Shown here piece by piece: positions 16,485 to 25,285 of a stretch of 64,000 nt of DNA. Position numbers and translations under genes: made by a program. The DNA comes from Nonomuraea guangzhouensis (GTDB lineage Bacteria; Actinomycetota; Actinomycetes; Streptosporangiales; Streptosporangiaceae), in NCBI RefSeq assembly GCF_019396345.1, contig NZ_JAHKRM010000022.1, positions 184,063 through 248,062 of the forward strand, given 5' to 3'. The notes beneath the pieces are model-generated. The model was not told where the DNA came from. It ran no database searches and was given only the letters and a program-made list of their open reading frames with translations. The first letter of the stretch is position 1, and each line of letters starts with the position of its first letter.

Positions 16485-17264
16485 TTACTCGTGGGGCAGC
16501 AGATAACGCCACGAGAGCGCGCCGTGCTCGCCGGTTGGCATGCGATAGACGTGCCATGATCCGTCACCTGGTATCAACCGGGCGATCGTGCGCGCCTTGT
16601 TGCCCTTGTAGTCCTTGCTTCCTGAGCGCGCCTGCGTCTCGGGTGGCAGAGGGACGCCCTCCGGCAAGGGCTTGGCGGGCGTCGCAGGAACCGCGATCTG
16701 CTCGCTGGACAGTCGTACACGGTCGGTGGAGTAGTTCCCGCCCTGTGCGGTCACGCGGTCGGCCAAGCGGGCGAGGCGGTCGCGGGCGGTGACGAGCGCG
16801 GCGTCATAGCTGGCTGCGGCATGTTCCAGAGATGGAACGTGCACCTCGCGCATCCCGCTGCCGCTGTCGACGCCGAGGACCGTGGTGGGCACGTCATATA
16901 TCCTCGGCGATCCCGGCCGGGGCGAGGCAGTGGCGGGTTGCCCTGCCAGGTCATGATTGAGGGCCTCGACCAGGGTTTTGACCTCGGCAGGTGGAAGGCG
17001 CAGCTCGTGCGCGGCGTCGGCGATGGCCCGGCCGTCGGCGTAGACCGCCAGCATCGGAGGGCGCACGGCTGCGAGGCCGTGAGCCATCAAACCACCCACC
17101 CGCAGCCATTCGGCGACAAGGCGCTGCGCGGGTCCGGCTGAGGCTGGCTCAGGGACTGGCCGGCCAGTCTGCTCCAGCCTCGGCATGGTCCCGGTCTTTT
17201 GAACTCCTGTGCTGCTACACGCCACAAGCATCAACACCAGGGCGACGACCCAACTCCATCTCAT
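16485..17264 (-). CDS. Lipoprotein of unknown function
   Basis: A 259-residue protein with a lipoprotein signal peptide (MRWSWVVALVLMLVACSS; lipobox LVAC, Cys16), so it is predicted to be lipid-anchored outside the membrane. The mature part has a Pro-rich linker and an extended helical region (SLEHAAASYDAALVTARDRL) and ends in WRYLLPHE. No family recognised. Neighbours are a protease pseudogene and a transposase scar. Confidence 0.65.
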   Translation of the reverse strand: MRWSWVVALVLMLVACSSTGVQKTGTMPRLEQTGRPVPEPASAGPAQRLVAEWLRVGGLMAHGLAAVRPPMLAVYADGRAIADAAHELRLPPAEVKTLVEALNHDLAGQPATASPRPGSPRIYDVPTTVLGVDSGSGMREVHVPSLEHAAASYDAALVTARDRLARLADRVTAQGGNYSTDRVRLSSEQIAVPATPAKPLPEGVPLPPETQARSGSKDYKGNKARTIARLIPGDGSWHVYRMPTGEHGALSWRYLLPHE

Positions 17265-17383
17265 GTCCCTAAAACGATCAGCTTCGGCGCGCGGTTCAGG
17301 CGTGGTGTCACGACGCCGTACTCCGAACTTCCGTGGACGTTGCCGCCCTTCACCGATGTGATCAACGAGCCTGGTTACTGGCG

Positions 17384-17713
17384 GTGAGCAGCATGGCGAG
17401 ACGCTCGGCTGAGGTGTCCCAGTCGAGCGTTTTGCGTGGTCTGGCGTTCAATCCAGCAGCGACGGCGTCGAGTTGCTCTCGAGTGTGGAATTCGTGCCCC
17501 ATGGGAAGCACCGGCGGAACAGGCCATTGGTGTTCTCGTTGGAGCCACGCTGCCACGGCTGGCCGGATCGCAGAAGTAGACCGGCATATCCGCAGCGATG
17601 GAGAACTCGTGGTGGCGGCCTATCTCGCTGCCCTGATCCAGGTGAGGGAGCGCTTGAGATGGGCGGGGAGCGTCGCGATGGTGTCCAGCAGGACAGCCGT
17701 CGTCATTTCACGA
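17384..17713 (-). pseudogene. IS30-family transposase remnant
   Basis: The minus strand holds the IS30 C-terminus TREQLDAVAAGLNARPRKTL followed by DWDTSAERLAMLLT. In other frames are the earlier pieces MPVYFCDPASRG and TTAVLLDTIATLPAHLKRSL. At least two frameshifts and the loss of the N-terminus make it inactive. Terminal repeats were not found. Confidence 0.7.
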
Positions 17714-17991
17714 CACCACGCCTGTGACCAGGCCAAACTTGTCCACCACTCCCGTGGACACAATTCCGTCTCAAGCGTCATCCCTGGTAGAAGCCGCTGC
17801 CCGCCCCTTCCTCACCTCTCTCGATACCTCCTGCGGTCGCCTCTTGCCGCACTGGTTTCGGCAGCGAGCGCTGGCCCACCTAAGGGGCGGGTGCTGACCG
17901 CTCGATCATGTTCTTCGCCCTCAGGGGATGGATGAGACGACGCTGCGGGCGCCGTGGCCGGGTCTGTCGGGGGTGTGATGGGATCGGGCGA

Positions 17992-18783
17992 ATGGATCAC
18001 CAGTCGGAAGCCGCGTACATTCGTTCGGTCTGCGTCGAGTTCCTCGGGGAGCACTTGGGATCTCAGTTGGCCGCGCTGGCCAGACCGGGATTTGGTCTCA
18101 GCCCGGCCGGCGAGTCCCGTCCGGCGGCGGGACGCAGCCGCCTGGGCGGCGCGGCCCTCCTGGACCCGGGAACGCCGTGGCCATACAGCGATGAACTGCC
18201 ACTCAGCCTGTACGCCGTGCTCGACACCGACGAACTCGCCCCGTGGCTCGGGGACGAGCTGCCCGTTCGGCCTGGACTGCTCAACTTCTTCCTCGATGAT
18301 TTCGAGAACTGTCGGGTCATCCCTGCCGACCCGGCCAGTGCCGTTGAGCTCAGGTCGCCCAACGATCAGGCCTTCGCAACCGTCCCGCTGCACGCCAAAC
18401 CTGGCCTGTCGCTCCCCGACATGTGGTGGGGCGGAGCGCTGGAGGATCTCATCGAGGGCTTCGGGCTCGACCCGGGCCCCGACCTCACAAGCATCTGCGA
18501 CCCAGAGGAGTCGGTGACCAGCCTGTTCGCCGGAGATGACTCCCCGGGCGGGTATTACCCGGGGGCGATCGATGTCGACCAAGCCTTCGGCTGGCCGCTG
18601 TGGATAGCGCCGGGCGACCCGCTCCCGGATCTGCGGGGGGAGTACACCCACCTTCTCCACCTCTCCAGCAACCTCGGCGAGTGGGAATTTCCCAAGGGAG
18701 GTTCGCTGAACTTCCTCATCCCGAGGCAGGCGCTTCGCGACGGCGACTACTCACAGGCATTCGTCGCGTTGGACGTTGGTTAG
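17992..18783 (+). CDS. DUF1963/YwqG-like protein
   Basis: A 263-residue protein starting MDHQSEAAYIRSVCVEFLGE. The pattern LGGAALLDPGTPWPY, then LYAVLDTDEL, LLNFFLDDFENCRV and late HLLHLSSNLGEW is that of the DUF1963 (YwqG-like) fold, whose role is unknown. The upstream codons back to 17908 are Arg-rich and unlikely to be translated. Its stop overlaps the minus-strand STAND gene end by four bases. Confidence 0.65.
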   Translation: MDHQSEAAYIRSVCVEFLGEHLGSQLAALARPGFGLSPAGESRPAAGRSRLGGAALLDPGTPWPYSDELPLSLYAVLDTDELAPWLGDELPVRPGLLNFFLDDFENCRVIPADPASAVELRSPNDQAFATVPLHAKPGLSLPDMWWGGALEDLIEGFGLDPGPDLTSICDPEESVTSLFAGDDSPGGYYPGAIDVDQAFGWPLWIAPGDPLPDLRGEYTHLLHLSSNLGEWEFPKGGSLNFLIPRQALRDGDYSQAFVALDVG

Positions 18784-21386
18784 AGGAAACTTTCTTGGAG
18801 AGCCGAGAGATAAACTTTTACTGATGCGGCCTCGGCCGCCCCTATATGTTGATAGATGGCTAATGCTGCACTGAGATCAATGATGGCAGCATGGCGTCGG
18901 CCGGCGTCTATTTGGCATCGGGCAGCTCCTTCGAGCGCCTGCGCCTCATCCAGAGGGCTGTGCACCTTGCGCGCCAACTGCAAAGCCTGCCTGTATGCGG
19001 CAAGAGCTTTCGGCATTTCAGCGGAGTCGAGTAGAAGAGCACCTATACAAGTCAACACTTCAGCCTGACCGTGATCATCGCCAAAATGCCGGAACAGCGC
19101 CCGGGACTGCTCCAATAGGTCAGCTGCTGCTGAGTACTCCCCGGACAGATGTCGCGCCTGGCCCAGAAGCCGGAGCGCGTTGGCTTCACCGTGACCGAAA
19201 TCGAGGGCTTGGTAGATCACCCGGGCCTGCCGTGCCAGATCAGCCGCCTCTTGAAACTTCCCGGTCATGACCCGAACTCGGCCCAGAGCCTGCAGGGCTT
19301 CGGCTTCGCCGTGACGGTTCCCAAGGGAGCGATACAAGACCAGAGCCTGCTCCGCCAGGTCAACCGCCTCCAGGTATTTACCTGAAAGACCCCGTACCAG
19401 GCTCAAACCCCTTAGCGCATCGGCTTCGCCAGCCCGATTGTCGAGCGCGCGATATAGCACGAGCGTCTGCTCTGCCAGATCGGCTGCCGTTGAGTACTCG
19501 CCGAGTAGCTGCCGCATCACCCGCAGATCCGATAGCGTGCCGGCTTCGCTGAGGGGGTCGCCCAGAGCCCGGTACAACGCCAGGGCCTGCTCCGCCAGAG
19601 CAGCGGCTGCCTCATATTCTCCATATGCTATGCGCCGGATCAAACCTTGAGCCCGTAGGGCCGCAGCCTCGCCGTGCCGGTTCCCAAGGGAGCGGTTCAA
19701 GACCAGAGCCTGCTCCGCCAGGCCAGCCGCCGCCTTGTAGTTCCCAGTCAAACGCCGCGCTCGGCTGAGGGTCAGCAGAGCCATGGCTTCGCGGTGCCGG
19801 TTCCCAAGGGAGCGACACAGGGTCAGAGCCTGCTCTGCGAGTTCTTCCGCTACGGAGTAGGCACCCAATTTGAATTGAATTCCAGCCAAATTCTGCAGGG
19901 CATCGGCCTGGGCAAGACGGTCACCGGCGTGATGAGCTGCAGAGACAGCCGCCTCATGGAGAGCAGCAGCCTGGTCCCAGGGGCCTTCCTGAGAGAGAAA
20001 AGAAGCTACGGCCCCAGCCAGACGAATGACACGGAAGTCTTGGCCGACGATGGCACAATAGTTGGCGCAGGCGAGAAGGTTAGACCGTTCAGTACGCAGC
20101 CAGGTCAGCGCCTCATCCCGATTGACCAAGTTCGGCGTGACGTTAGACGTCACGACCGGGACGGTGTTATCGACGCGGCGGTTGTTGATGAGTCGGTCGG
20201 CGGTCTCGGCGGTGTTTTGATAGTGGGTCCATAAGCGGGCGAGGCCGCAATCGCGTTCGTCAGGTGGATCCTGGCGTGCAAGGCTCTGAGCGTAGACACG
20301 TACAAGATCGTGCATTCGGTGACGACCGAGCGCAGGTTCGTCAATGAGATGGTCGGCATACAACGCGTGGAGATGGCGGCGAGCCTGGGTGAGAGAGATG
20401 CCGTCGAGGGCTGCAGCGGCATACGCGTCGAAGTCGGAGCCGGGGTGCAGGCCTAATCGCCGAAAAAGGCGCTGCTGATCCGAGGACAAGGCGCGGTAAG
20501 ACAGGTCGAAGGCGGCAGTCACCGCACGGTCGCCTGCTTCGAGTTCCCCCAACCGATCCTGAGCAGTGGCGAAGACGTCAGCGAAGGCGACGATGTCCCA
20601 CGTGGGGTGGTGGGCCAGACGGCCAGCGAGCAGCGCGATAGCTAACGGCAAGTGGCCGCATCGTTCCGCCACATCGGCGACGGCATCGTTCTCGGGCCCT
20701 ACAGGCGTACGGTGGGCAATGCGAGTAAAGAGCTCAAACGCCTGAACGGGCGGGAGCGTGGCCAGGGCGAGCGACTCAGCACCGTCGAATGCGATTAGAC
20801 GTCGACGGCTAGTAACCAGCACCAAGCACCCTGCCGCCCCGGGCAACAGTGGTTCCACCTGAGCATGTTCGGCCGCGTCATCCAAGATCAGCAGCACCTT
20901 CTTACCGGCTAACCGTCCGCGCCACCGCTGCGCCCGCCCCTCAGTGCTTTCAGGGATCTCACACGGAGGCATACCGGTGCAGGCCAGCAAATCAGCGAGC
21001 ACGTCATGGGGATCCGCGGGCCGCCGACCCGGGGTGTGGGCATGCAAGTTGACGAATAGCTGCCCGTCCGGGAAAAACTCAGCGAGCAAATGCGCGGCAC
21101 GATTGACCAGTGCTGTCTTCCCCACTCCCGGCATGCCATCAATGGCATAGACCGCCACCAGGTCAGACGCTCTCGTTGCGGCGGCGATGAGCCATTGCAA
21201 CTCAGCGTCACGGCCGGTAAAGGTCGCCACATCGCGAGGCAGTGTATACATCGTCGCTGCAGGAGCCGGTACCGGACCCGTGTAGATCGTCTGATCTCGG
21301 CCAGCAATCATCTGTCGGGCTCGACCCTCGGCGACTGCTTCGATGTGCACCTGGGCAGGCTCCGGCCTACCGCGCTGCTTGCTCAC
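18780..21386 (-). CDS. STAND (NB-ARC-type) NTPase with C-terminal TPR repeats
   Basis: An 868-residue signalling ATPase. Residues 24-35 hold the short motif RQMIAGRDQTIY. The NTPase has the Walker A GMPGVGKTAL (84-93), Walker B VLLILDD and sensor TSRRRL, then a winged-helix region (LFRRLGLHPGSDFDAYAAAA). The C-terminal half is a run of about ten TPR units of 40 residues with the shared core LAEQALVLYRSLGNRHGEA. It resembles AfsR-like or defence STAND proteins but has no SARP or other effector domain of its own. Its ATG overlaps the stop of the upstream small gene, so the two are translationally coupled, and that protein may be the effector or adaptor. Confidence 0.85.
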   Translation of the reverse strand: MSKQRGRPEPAQVHIEAVAEGRARQMIAGRDQTIYTGPVPAPAATMYTLPRDVATFTGRDAELQWLIAAATRASDLVAVYAIDGMPGVGKTALVNRAAHLLAEFFPDGQLFVNLHAHTPGRRPADPHDVLADLLACTGMPPCEIPESTEGRAQRWRGRLAGKKVLLILDDAAEHAQVEPLLPGAAGCLVLVTSRRRLIAFDGAESLALATLPPVQAFELFTRIAHRTPVGPENDAVADVAERCGHLPLAIALLAGRLAHHPTWDIVAFADVFATAQDRLGELEAGDRAVTAAFDLSYRALSSDQQRLFRRLGLHPGSDFDAYAAAALDGISLTQARRHLHALYADHLIDEPALGRHRMHDLVRVYAQSLARQDPPDERDCGLARLWTHYQNTAETADRLINNRRVDNTVPVVTSNVTPNLVNRDEALTWLRTERSNLLACANYCAIVGQDFRVIRLAGAVASFLSQEGPWDQAAALHEAAVSAAHHAGDRLAQADALQNLAGIQFKLGAYSVAEELAEQALTLCRSLGNRHREAMALLTLSRARRLTGNYKAAAGLAEQALVLNRSLGNRHGEAAALRAQGLIRRIAYGEYEAAAALAEQALALYRALGDPLSEAGTLSDLRVMRQLLGEYSTAADLAEQTLVLYRALDNRAGEADALRGLSLVRGLSGKYLEAVDLAEQALVLYRSLGNRHGEAEALQALGRVRVMTGKFQEAADLARQARVIYQALDFGHGEANALRLLGQARHLSGEYSAAADLLEQSRALFRHFGDDHGQAEVLTCIGALLLDSAEMPKALAAYRQALQLARKVHSPLDEAQALEGAARCQIDAGRRHAAIIDLSAALAIYQHIGAAEAASVKVYLSALQESFL

Positions 21387-21796
21387 AGTCCGGTGATGCG
21401 CTGGTCTCGGCCGGCGATGAACTGCCGCGACTGGTCGTGAGCATGGGCGGTGATGATCTGTCTCATACGGGACAGTTCGCTGGAGGACAATGCAGGAGTC
21501 AAATGCTCATCCAACAGGCGCTGGAGTTCTGGGCCGATGGCCGGGTCCTCATCGAGCATCTGCTGCAGGCGTAGGCGCCAGACCCCGGCCAAGGCCTCCT
21601 CGGTCTGAATATCTCCCCGCTCGCGTGCAGCAAGCATTTGGCTCTGAGTCGCTTCTAGCTCAGCTTGCACGGTTTCGGCCCGTTCCGGGTGTACCTTGCG
21701 CCACCAGGCCATCACTGCGGTACGGGTTTGCTGCCACGCATCGGTGGCCATCGCGCCCACCAAGGCCGTCGCCGCTGCTAGCACGATCGGATCCAT
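21383..21796 (-). CDS. Small partner of the STAND NTPase, possible effector-associated protein
   Basis: A 137-residue protein starting MDPIVLAAATALVGAMATDA (ATG 21796, GAAGGGG upstream). It has a hydrophobic N-terminal segment, a long helical middle (QAELEATQSQMLAARERGDI) and a C-terminal SRQFIAGRDQRITG. The last piece repeats the RQMIAGRDQTI motif of the STAND protein, so both chains may carry the same short interaction strand. Small helical-plus-motif proteins fused to or beside STAND ATPases are known as effector-associated modules in bacterial conflict systems. The present case is inference. The stop overlaps the next start (ATGA). Confidence 0.6.
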   Translation of the reverse strand: MDPIVLAAATALVGAMATDAWQQTRTAVMAWWRKVHPERAETVQAELEATQSQMLAARERGDIQTEEALAGVWRLRLQQMLDEDPAIGPELQRLLDEHLTPALSSSELSRMRQIITAHAHDQSRQFIAGRDQRITGL

Positions 21797-21842
21797 CCAA
21801 CACCCCTTCGTGGACAAACCCCGAGAGAGCCACTGTAGGCAC

Positions 21843-22170
21843 CTACCTCTCCAGTACTCCAGAAATCGCTTGTACCGCCGCTATTACCCGCAGCCCTCGG
21901 ACACGGGGAAGAGTTTCTCCGACCCGTATTCCGACAACAGTCTCGCCTTCCGGAACAGGCACCCCTGGTCGTACGCCTGGCTCACCCCCGGCATCCGCCT
22001 CAGCCGACGACTCGGGCATGTCCGACACCCTGGTGGCCGAGACGAGCGCCTCGTTGTCCGCGTACGTCTTGACGAAGTCCCGGTACGCCGCCCTCTGGTC
22101 TTCGTACACGTACGATTCGAGCCCGGGGATCCGCTCGATGACGGCAATGATCAAATACTCGGCGGCCTGC
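21843..22170 (-). pseudogene. FtsX-type extracellular domain fragment
   Basis: A minus frame encodes VIERIPGLESYVYEDQRAAY and RDFVKTYADNEALVSATRVS followed by DMPESS and a Pro/Gly-rich tail. The first part matches the pattern of the FtsX extracellular domain (PG-x-ES-x-x-YED...A-x-x-x-F-x-x-x-ADN...DLPESF). There is no start codon, signal or membrane segment upstream, so it is a truncated piece. Confidence 0.45.
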
Positions 22171-22196
22171 AGAACTACCCACGTTTCTGCTGTTAG
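22150..22196 (+). pseudogene. Detached tail of an ArsR-like gene
   Basis: The plus strand reads ILGGLQNYPRFCC and a TAG, paralleling the end of the ArsR gene at 8004-8378 (ILADLQEYLRFCC). The DNA shares an exact 18-base end, ACGTTTCTGCTGTTAGCC. Nothing of the rest of that gene is present upstream. Confidence 0.45.
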
Positions 22197-22245
22197 CCGG
22201 CTGCTGGAGACCGGAGGCCGCGGCGCCGGGCATCTCGGGCTGAGG

Positions 22246-23976
22246 TCAGGCGCGCTTGGCCTTGCGCCATGAGCGGTCGTAGAGGGTGGCGCTGTCGAGG
22301 GTCGAGGAGCCGCCTTCGTCGCCCAGCGTGGGACCGTCGACCGTTTTGCGGCTGGAGATGAACCGGTGTTTGCCGGTGGAGTCGATTCCCAGATACATGC
22401 CGACGTGGTCGAGGGCTGTGCCATCGTCCGTGCTGGCGTCCCAGAACAGCAGGTCGCCCGTCTGCAGGTCAGCGTAGGACGTGGGTTTGGCCGTGCCACC
22501 GTCGATCACCGTGATCCCCGGGGCGTTCTCGTCGGCCATTTGCACGGCTCGGCGGGGGAGGGCGGACTTGCTCAGCGTGTCGCCGATGCCCAAGGGGTAG
22601 CCACCGCGGTAGCCGAAGACCATTCTGACGAAACCGGAACAGTCCAGCGATTCCTTCTGGCGGGCTTCCGGAGGGTCGATCTTGTCGTCATAGGTCCAGG
22701 AGAGGCCGAGGTAGTCGTTGAAGTCGGAGCCCTCTTCCCGGGTGCCGTCCGGGAGTAAGGGCCCGTAGTGAGCGTCGCCCGCGTAGCGCAGGCCATCGCG
22801 GACCTGGGCGGGAGCGTCCGCGAGGTACTGCGTGGCGATTTCCAGCAGATCCTCGTCGGTCCTGGTGATGTTGGCCGCCGGCCATGAGGCTGCCCACGGC
22901 GCCGAGGGCGACCACGGGCCGGGCAGCAGGCGGACCCAGGCCCGGGTTGAGACGGTCGCCTCGGTCGTCGTCTCGGCGAACTTACGCTGCTCGCCAAAGG
23001 TGACGGCGGTTCGCGCGCCTTCCGTCAGGAGAGCGCCGACCCGGCCTTGGCTGTAGTAGAGGTTCTGGCCGGCTTTGCCGGGGGCGTAACCGGTGAAGGA
23101 CTGGCCCGGCGAACAGGCGGTGGCGTCGGCGAACAGGGCGGTGAAGGAGGCGAACCCTGTCTTCAGGGGGTGGCGGTCCTGCCAGACCGGTGCCCCGGCC
23201 AGGGGGTCGGCATGGCGCTGCCACCACATCCGGCCGGACGCGTCGAGCGCGTAGATGACTCCCGCTCCGGCGCCGGACGGGCTGCGGTAATCCTCCCAGC
23301 CCTCGCCGGCCACCAGCCCCGTGCCCGTGCCGAAGGCGGTGCCGCCCGCGACCGGGTCGGTGTGGTCGTACCAGCGGACGTGCCCCTTGGTGTTGACGCC
23401 GTACAGCGTGCCGTCGCGCCCGGTCATCAGCGTGGTGATCGCCGTCCAGCCCGAACGGATGACCTTGCCGCTGCCCGGCGCCCACTGGGCCTCGCCGGTC
23501 ATCGGTGAAAGATGGCGGTACCAGTGCAGGTCTCCGGCTTTGTCGAGGGCGTAGATGACCCCGGAGCCAGCCGACACGATGTCCACAAAGTCGCCCCAGC
23601 CACGACCGATGACCGTGCCCTCACCGGGAGCCCAGCCGCGCTCTCCAGTCGCCGGCGAAAGGTGGCGGTACCACTTCAGGCCACCCTCGCCGTCGACCGC
23701 GTAGATCACGCCGTTGCCGCCGGAGAACACCTTGGTCAGCGTGTTCCAGCCGTAGCCGATCTCGTTGCCGCTGCCGGCGGCCCAGGAATTCTCGCCGGAG
23801 GCGCCGGCGCGGTGGCCGTACCAGCGCAGTTTGCCCTCACCATTGATGCCGTACACCGGCACGACCGCCGAGCAGGTCAGGGCGGAGGCGGCCACGGCCG
23901 GTCGCGGACTGACCGTGAACAGCAGGGACGCTCCGACGATTCCGGCGGTCAGGACGGCCAGGTGGGTACGGAGCAT
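22246..23976 (-). CDS. Secreted tachylectin-like beta-propeller protein with C-terminal NlpC/P60 hydrolase domain
   Basis: A 576-residue exported protein. MLRTHLAVLTAGIVGASLLF is the start of a Sec signal peptide ending near AVAAS. Residues 35 to about 290 are five to six repeats of the type GVIYAVDGEGGLKWYRHLSP followed by W-A-P-G...IG-x-GW, a tachylectin-2-like sugar-binding propeller. The C-terminal third is NlpC/P60-like, with the catalytic Cys in SLDCSGFVRMVFGYR and the His in ALDHVGMYLGI. It probably binds glycans and cleaves cell-wall peptides, its own or those of competitors. The start ATG 23976 was chosen for the signal peptide and an upstream AAAGG. Confidence 0.8.
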   Translation of the reverse strand: MLRTHLAVLTAGIVGASLLFTVSPRPAVAASALTCSAVVPVYGINGEGKLRWYGHRAGASGENSWAAGSGNEIGYGWNTLTKVFSGGNGVIYAVDGEGGLKWYRHLSPATGERGWAPGEGTVIGRGWGDFVDIVSAGSGVIYALDKAGDLHWYRHLSPMTGEAQWAPGSGKVIRSGWTAITTLMTGRDGTLYGVNTKGHVRWYDHTDPVAGGTAFGTGTGLVAGEGWEDYRSPSGAGAGVIYALDASGRMWWQRHADPLAGAPVWQDRHPLKTGFASFTALFADATACSPGQSFTGYAPGKAGQNLYYSQGRVGALLTEGARTAVTFGEQRKFAETTTEATVSTRAWVRLLPGPWSPSAPWAASWPAANITRTDEDLLEIATQYLADAPAQVRDGLRYAGDAHYGPLLPDGTREEGSDFNDYLGLSWTYDDKIDPPEARQKESLDCSGFVRMVFGYRGGYPLGIGDTLSKSALPRRAVQMADENAPGITVIDGGTAKPTSYADLQTGDLLFWDASTDDGTALDHVGMYLGIDSTGKHRFISSRKTVDGPTLGDEGGSSTLDSATLYDRSWRKAKRA

Positions 23977-24296
23977 GTCTGCAACCTTCTTTCGAACGCG
24001 TCGACGCCGCCGGACCGATCGTAGGGAAATGATCTCATTCCTCCCAGGGCGATTAGACCTCGCAGACCGCGCTGCGGCAGCCGCACAAGGCGCACCTGAT
24101 GCTCGTTTGATCACCGCGCGGACTTGCGGGCAGGAAATTCGGACGTCCGTTTGCTAGGCAATTGTGATCACATGTCTTTCGGGACGTTATTGCCCATGCT
24201 CGTCCTCGTGGCGGCGGTCACCGTGACGGCCTCTCCCGCCGACCGGTTTTACGGGGTGACTCGCCGAGTACGAGCCACCCCGGGACGGAGCGGGCA
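23977..24296 (+). other. Spacer with a truncated secreted-protein start
   Basis: The promoter side of the NlpC/P60 gene. At 24172 a plus-strand ATG opens a signal-like peptide (MSFGTLLPMLVLVAAVTVTA) that runs into the reversed Rhs remnant within about 25 codons. It may be the cut-off start of a lost secreted protein. Confidence 0.3.
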
Positions 24297-24780
24297 GCCG
24301 GTCAGCAGGTGGGCTGCTCCAGCCCCCAAAGGCTCACCGCCACCCCCGCACCGATGGCCACGGAGGTTCCGGCGCTCACCGAGTTTGGTGTCGCCGAGGA
24401 AGGTCAGCAAGTCCTGCTGGGTGAAGCGGCCGATGGCCGTGCTGTACCAGCGCTGGCCCAGCTTGACGGGTGAGATGTCGGGGGTCATGTTGAGGCCGCC
24501 GGTGTAGCGCGGCAGGTTGGTGCCGAGGACACTGCCGGTCGCGGCGACGGTCTGGCCGTAGGCGTCGTAGGAGTGGGCGGCCACGACGGTGCCCGCCGCG
24601 TCGACGACCACGGTCACCGAGCCGAGACCGTCCAGGACGTAGGCGTAGGAGCCTGAGGAGTTGACCAGGCCGAGTGGGGTGCCGCGGCCGTCGCGTTCGA
24701 CGTAGTTGGTGACGGAGCCGTCGCTGTAGAACTGCAGCCACGGCTGTTCGTGCTGGTCGGCCTTGACGTAGACGAGGCTT
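24297..24780 (-). pseudogene. Truncated Rhs/YD-repeat core gene
   Basis: The minus strand encodes YVLDGLGSVTVVVDAAGTVV, AAHSYDAYGQTVAATGSVLG and KLGQRWYSTAIGRFTQQD, the conserved Rhs core motif region that closes the toxin cocoon. The sequence then shifts frame to a short hydrophobic tail (SAGTSVAIGAGVAVSLWGLE). The 5' side ends abruptly at 24781, where the integrase/att flank begins. Both the long N-terminal part and any toxin domain are missing. Confidence 0.75.
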
Positions 24781-24783
24781 AAC

Positions 24784-24904
24784 GCAGCAAGATCCCGAGA
24801 TTGTCCTGACAAACACGAAGGCCCGTTCCAGGCTTTCCCTGATAACGGGCCTTGATGCTGTGTTCGGCCGGAATTACTCGAAACCCCAACCTTCTGATCC
24901 GTAG
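24784..24904 (+). repeat. att copy 1: integrase downstream flank, hairpin and tRNA-Arg 3'-half copy
   Basis: GCAAGATCCCGAGATTGTCC (also after the integrase remnants at 29.74 and 39.37 kb) is followed by a perfect 10-base stem AAGGCCCGTT/AACGGGCCTT (24818-24853). After it comes a 45-base copy of the 3' half of the tRNA-Arg gene (24860-24904), with three mismatches to the gene at 54.33-54.37 kb. No integrase remains beside it; the Rhs remnant abuts directly. Confidence 0.75.
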
Positions 24905-25057
24905 GAAGGGCGGATGCCCCGTCAGCGGCGTCCCGCCTTGGTCAAGCAGTGGATGCTGATCAATGGCACGCGGTCGCGTATGGCGGTGTTGCTGTACGGC
25001 GCTGCTGCACAGCACTCTGCCAACGTGCTTCGGCGCTGTTCCAGCCGTTCCAGCCGT
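24905..25057 (+). repeat. att-flanking arm, copy at 24.9 kb
   Basis: Roughly 150 bases (GAAGGGCGGATGCC ... GCAGTGGATGCTGATC ... AACGTGCTTCGGCGCTG) match the right-hand arm of the att copy at 39.49 kb closely, and the 13.1 kb arm less well. It probably carries integrase arm-binding sites. Inference from repetition. Confidence 0.6.
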
Positions 25058-25285
25058 TCAGGACGCTGCCCAGAAGTACCAGCCCTGGTCATCGAAGCAG
25101 GGATGGGTCTGTGTCCCACCTGCCTGCACACCGTTCCTCCAGTATTCGCATATTCCCTTGGTGGAGTAGGGGCCGTACCAGTGACCTGCCGTCTCCTTGG
25201 CCTGTACAGGACTGACGGAGAGCAGTAGAGCCGCGAGGCCGCCGATCGCGGTAATGGCAATTCTTGCGGTGACGTTTGGCTTCAT
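25058..25285 (-). CDS. Small secreted protein, 75 residues
   Basis: It starts MKPNVTARIAITAIGGLAAL, a Sec signal peptide with a likely cleavage after VQA. The mature peptide of about 45 residues (KETAGHWYGPYSTKGICEYW ... HPCFDDQGWYFW) has two cysteines that could form one disulfide. GGAAGCGGAG lies five bases before the ATG. Many actinomycetes encode such small secreted peptides; function unknown. Confidence 0.65.
   Translation of the reverse strand: MKPNVTARIAITAIGGLAALLLSVSPVQAKETAGHWYGPYSTKGICEYWRNGVQAGGTQTHPCFDDQGWYFWAAS

Noticed and set aside
18780..21386. A SARP-type AfsR regulator
   Set aside because: The NB-ARC and TPR parts fit, but the N-terminal SARP DNA-binding domain is absent, so it is called a STAND NTPase only.
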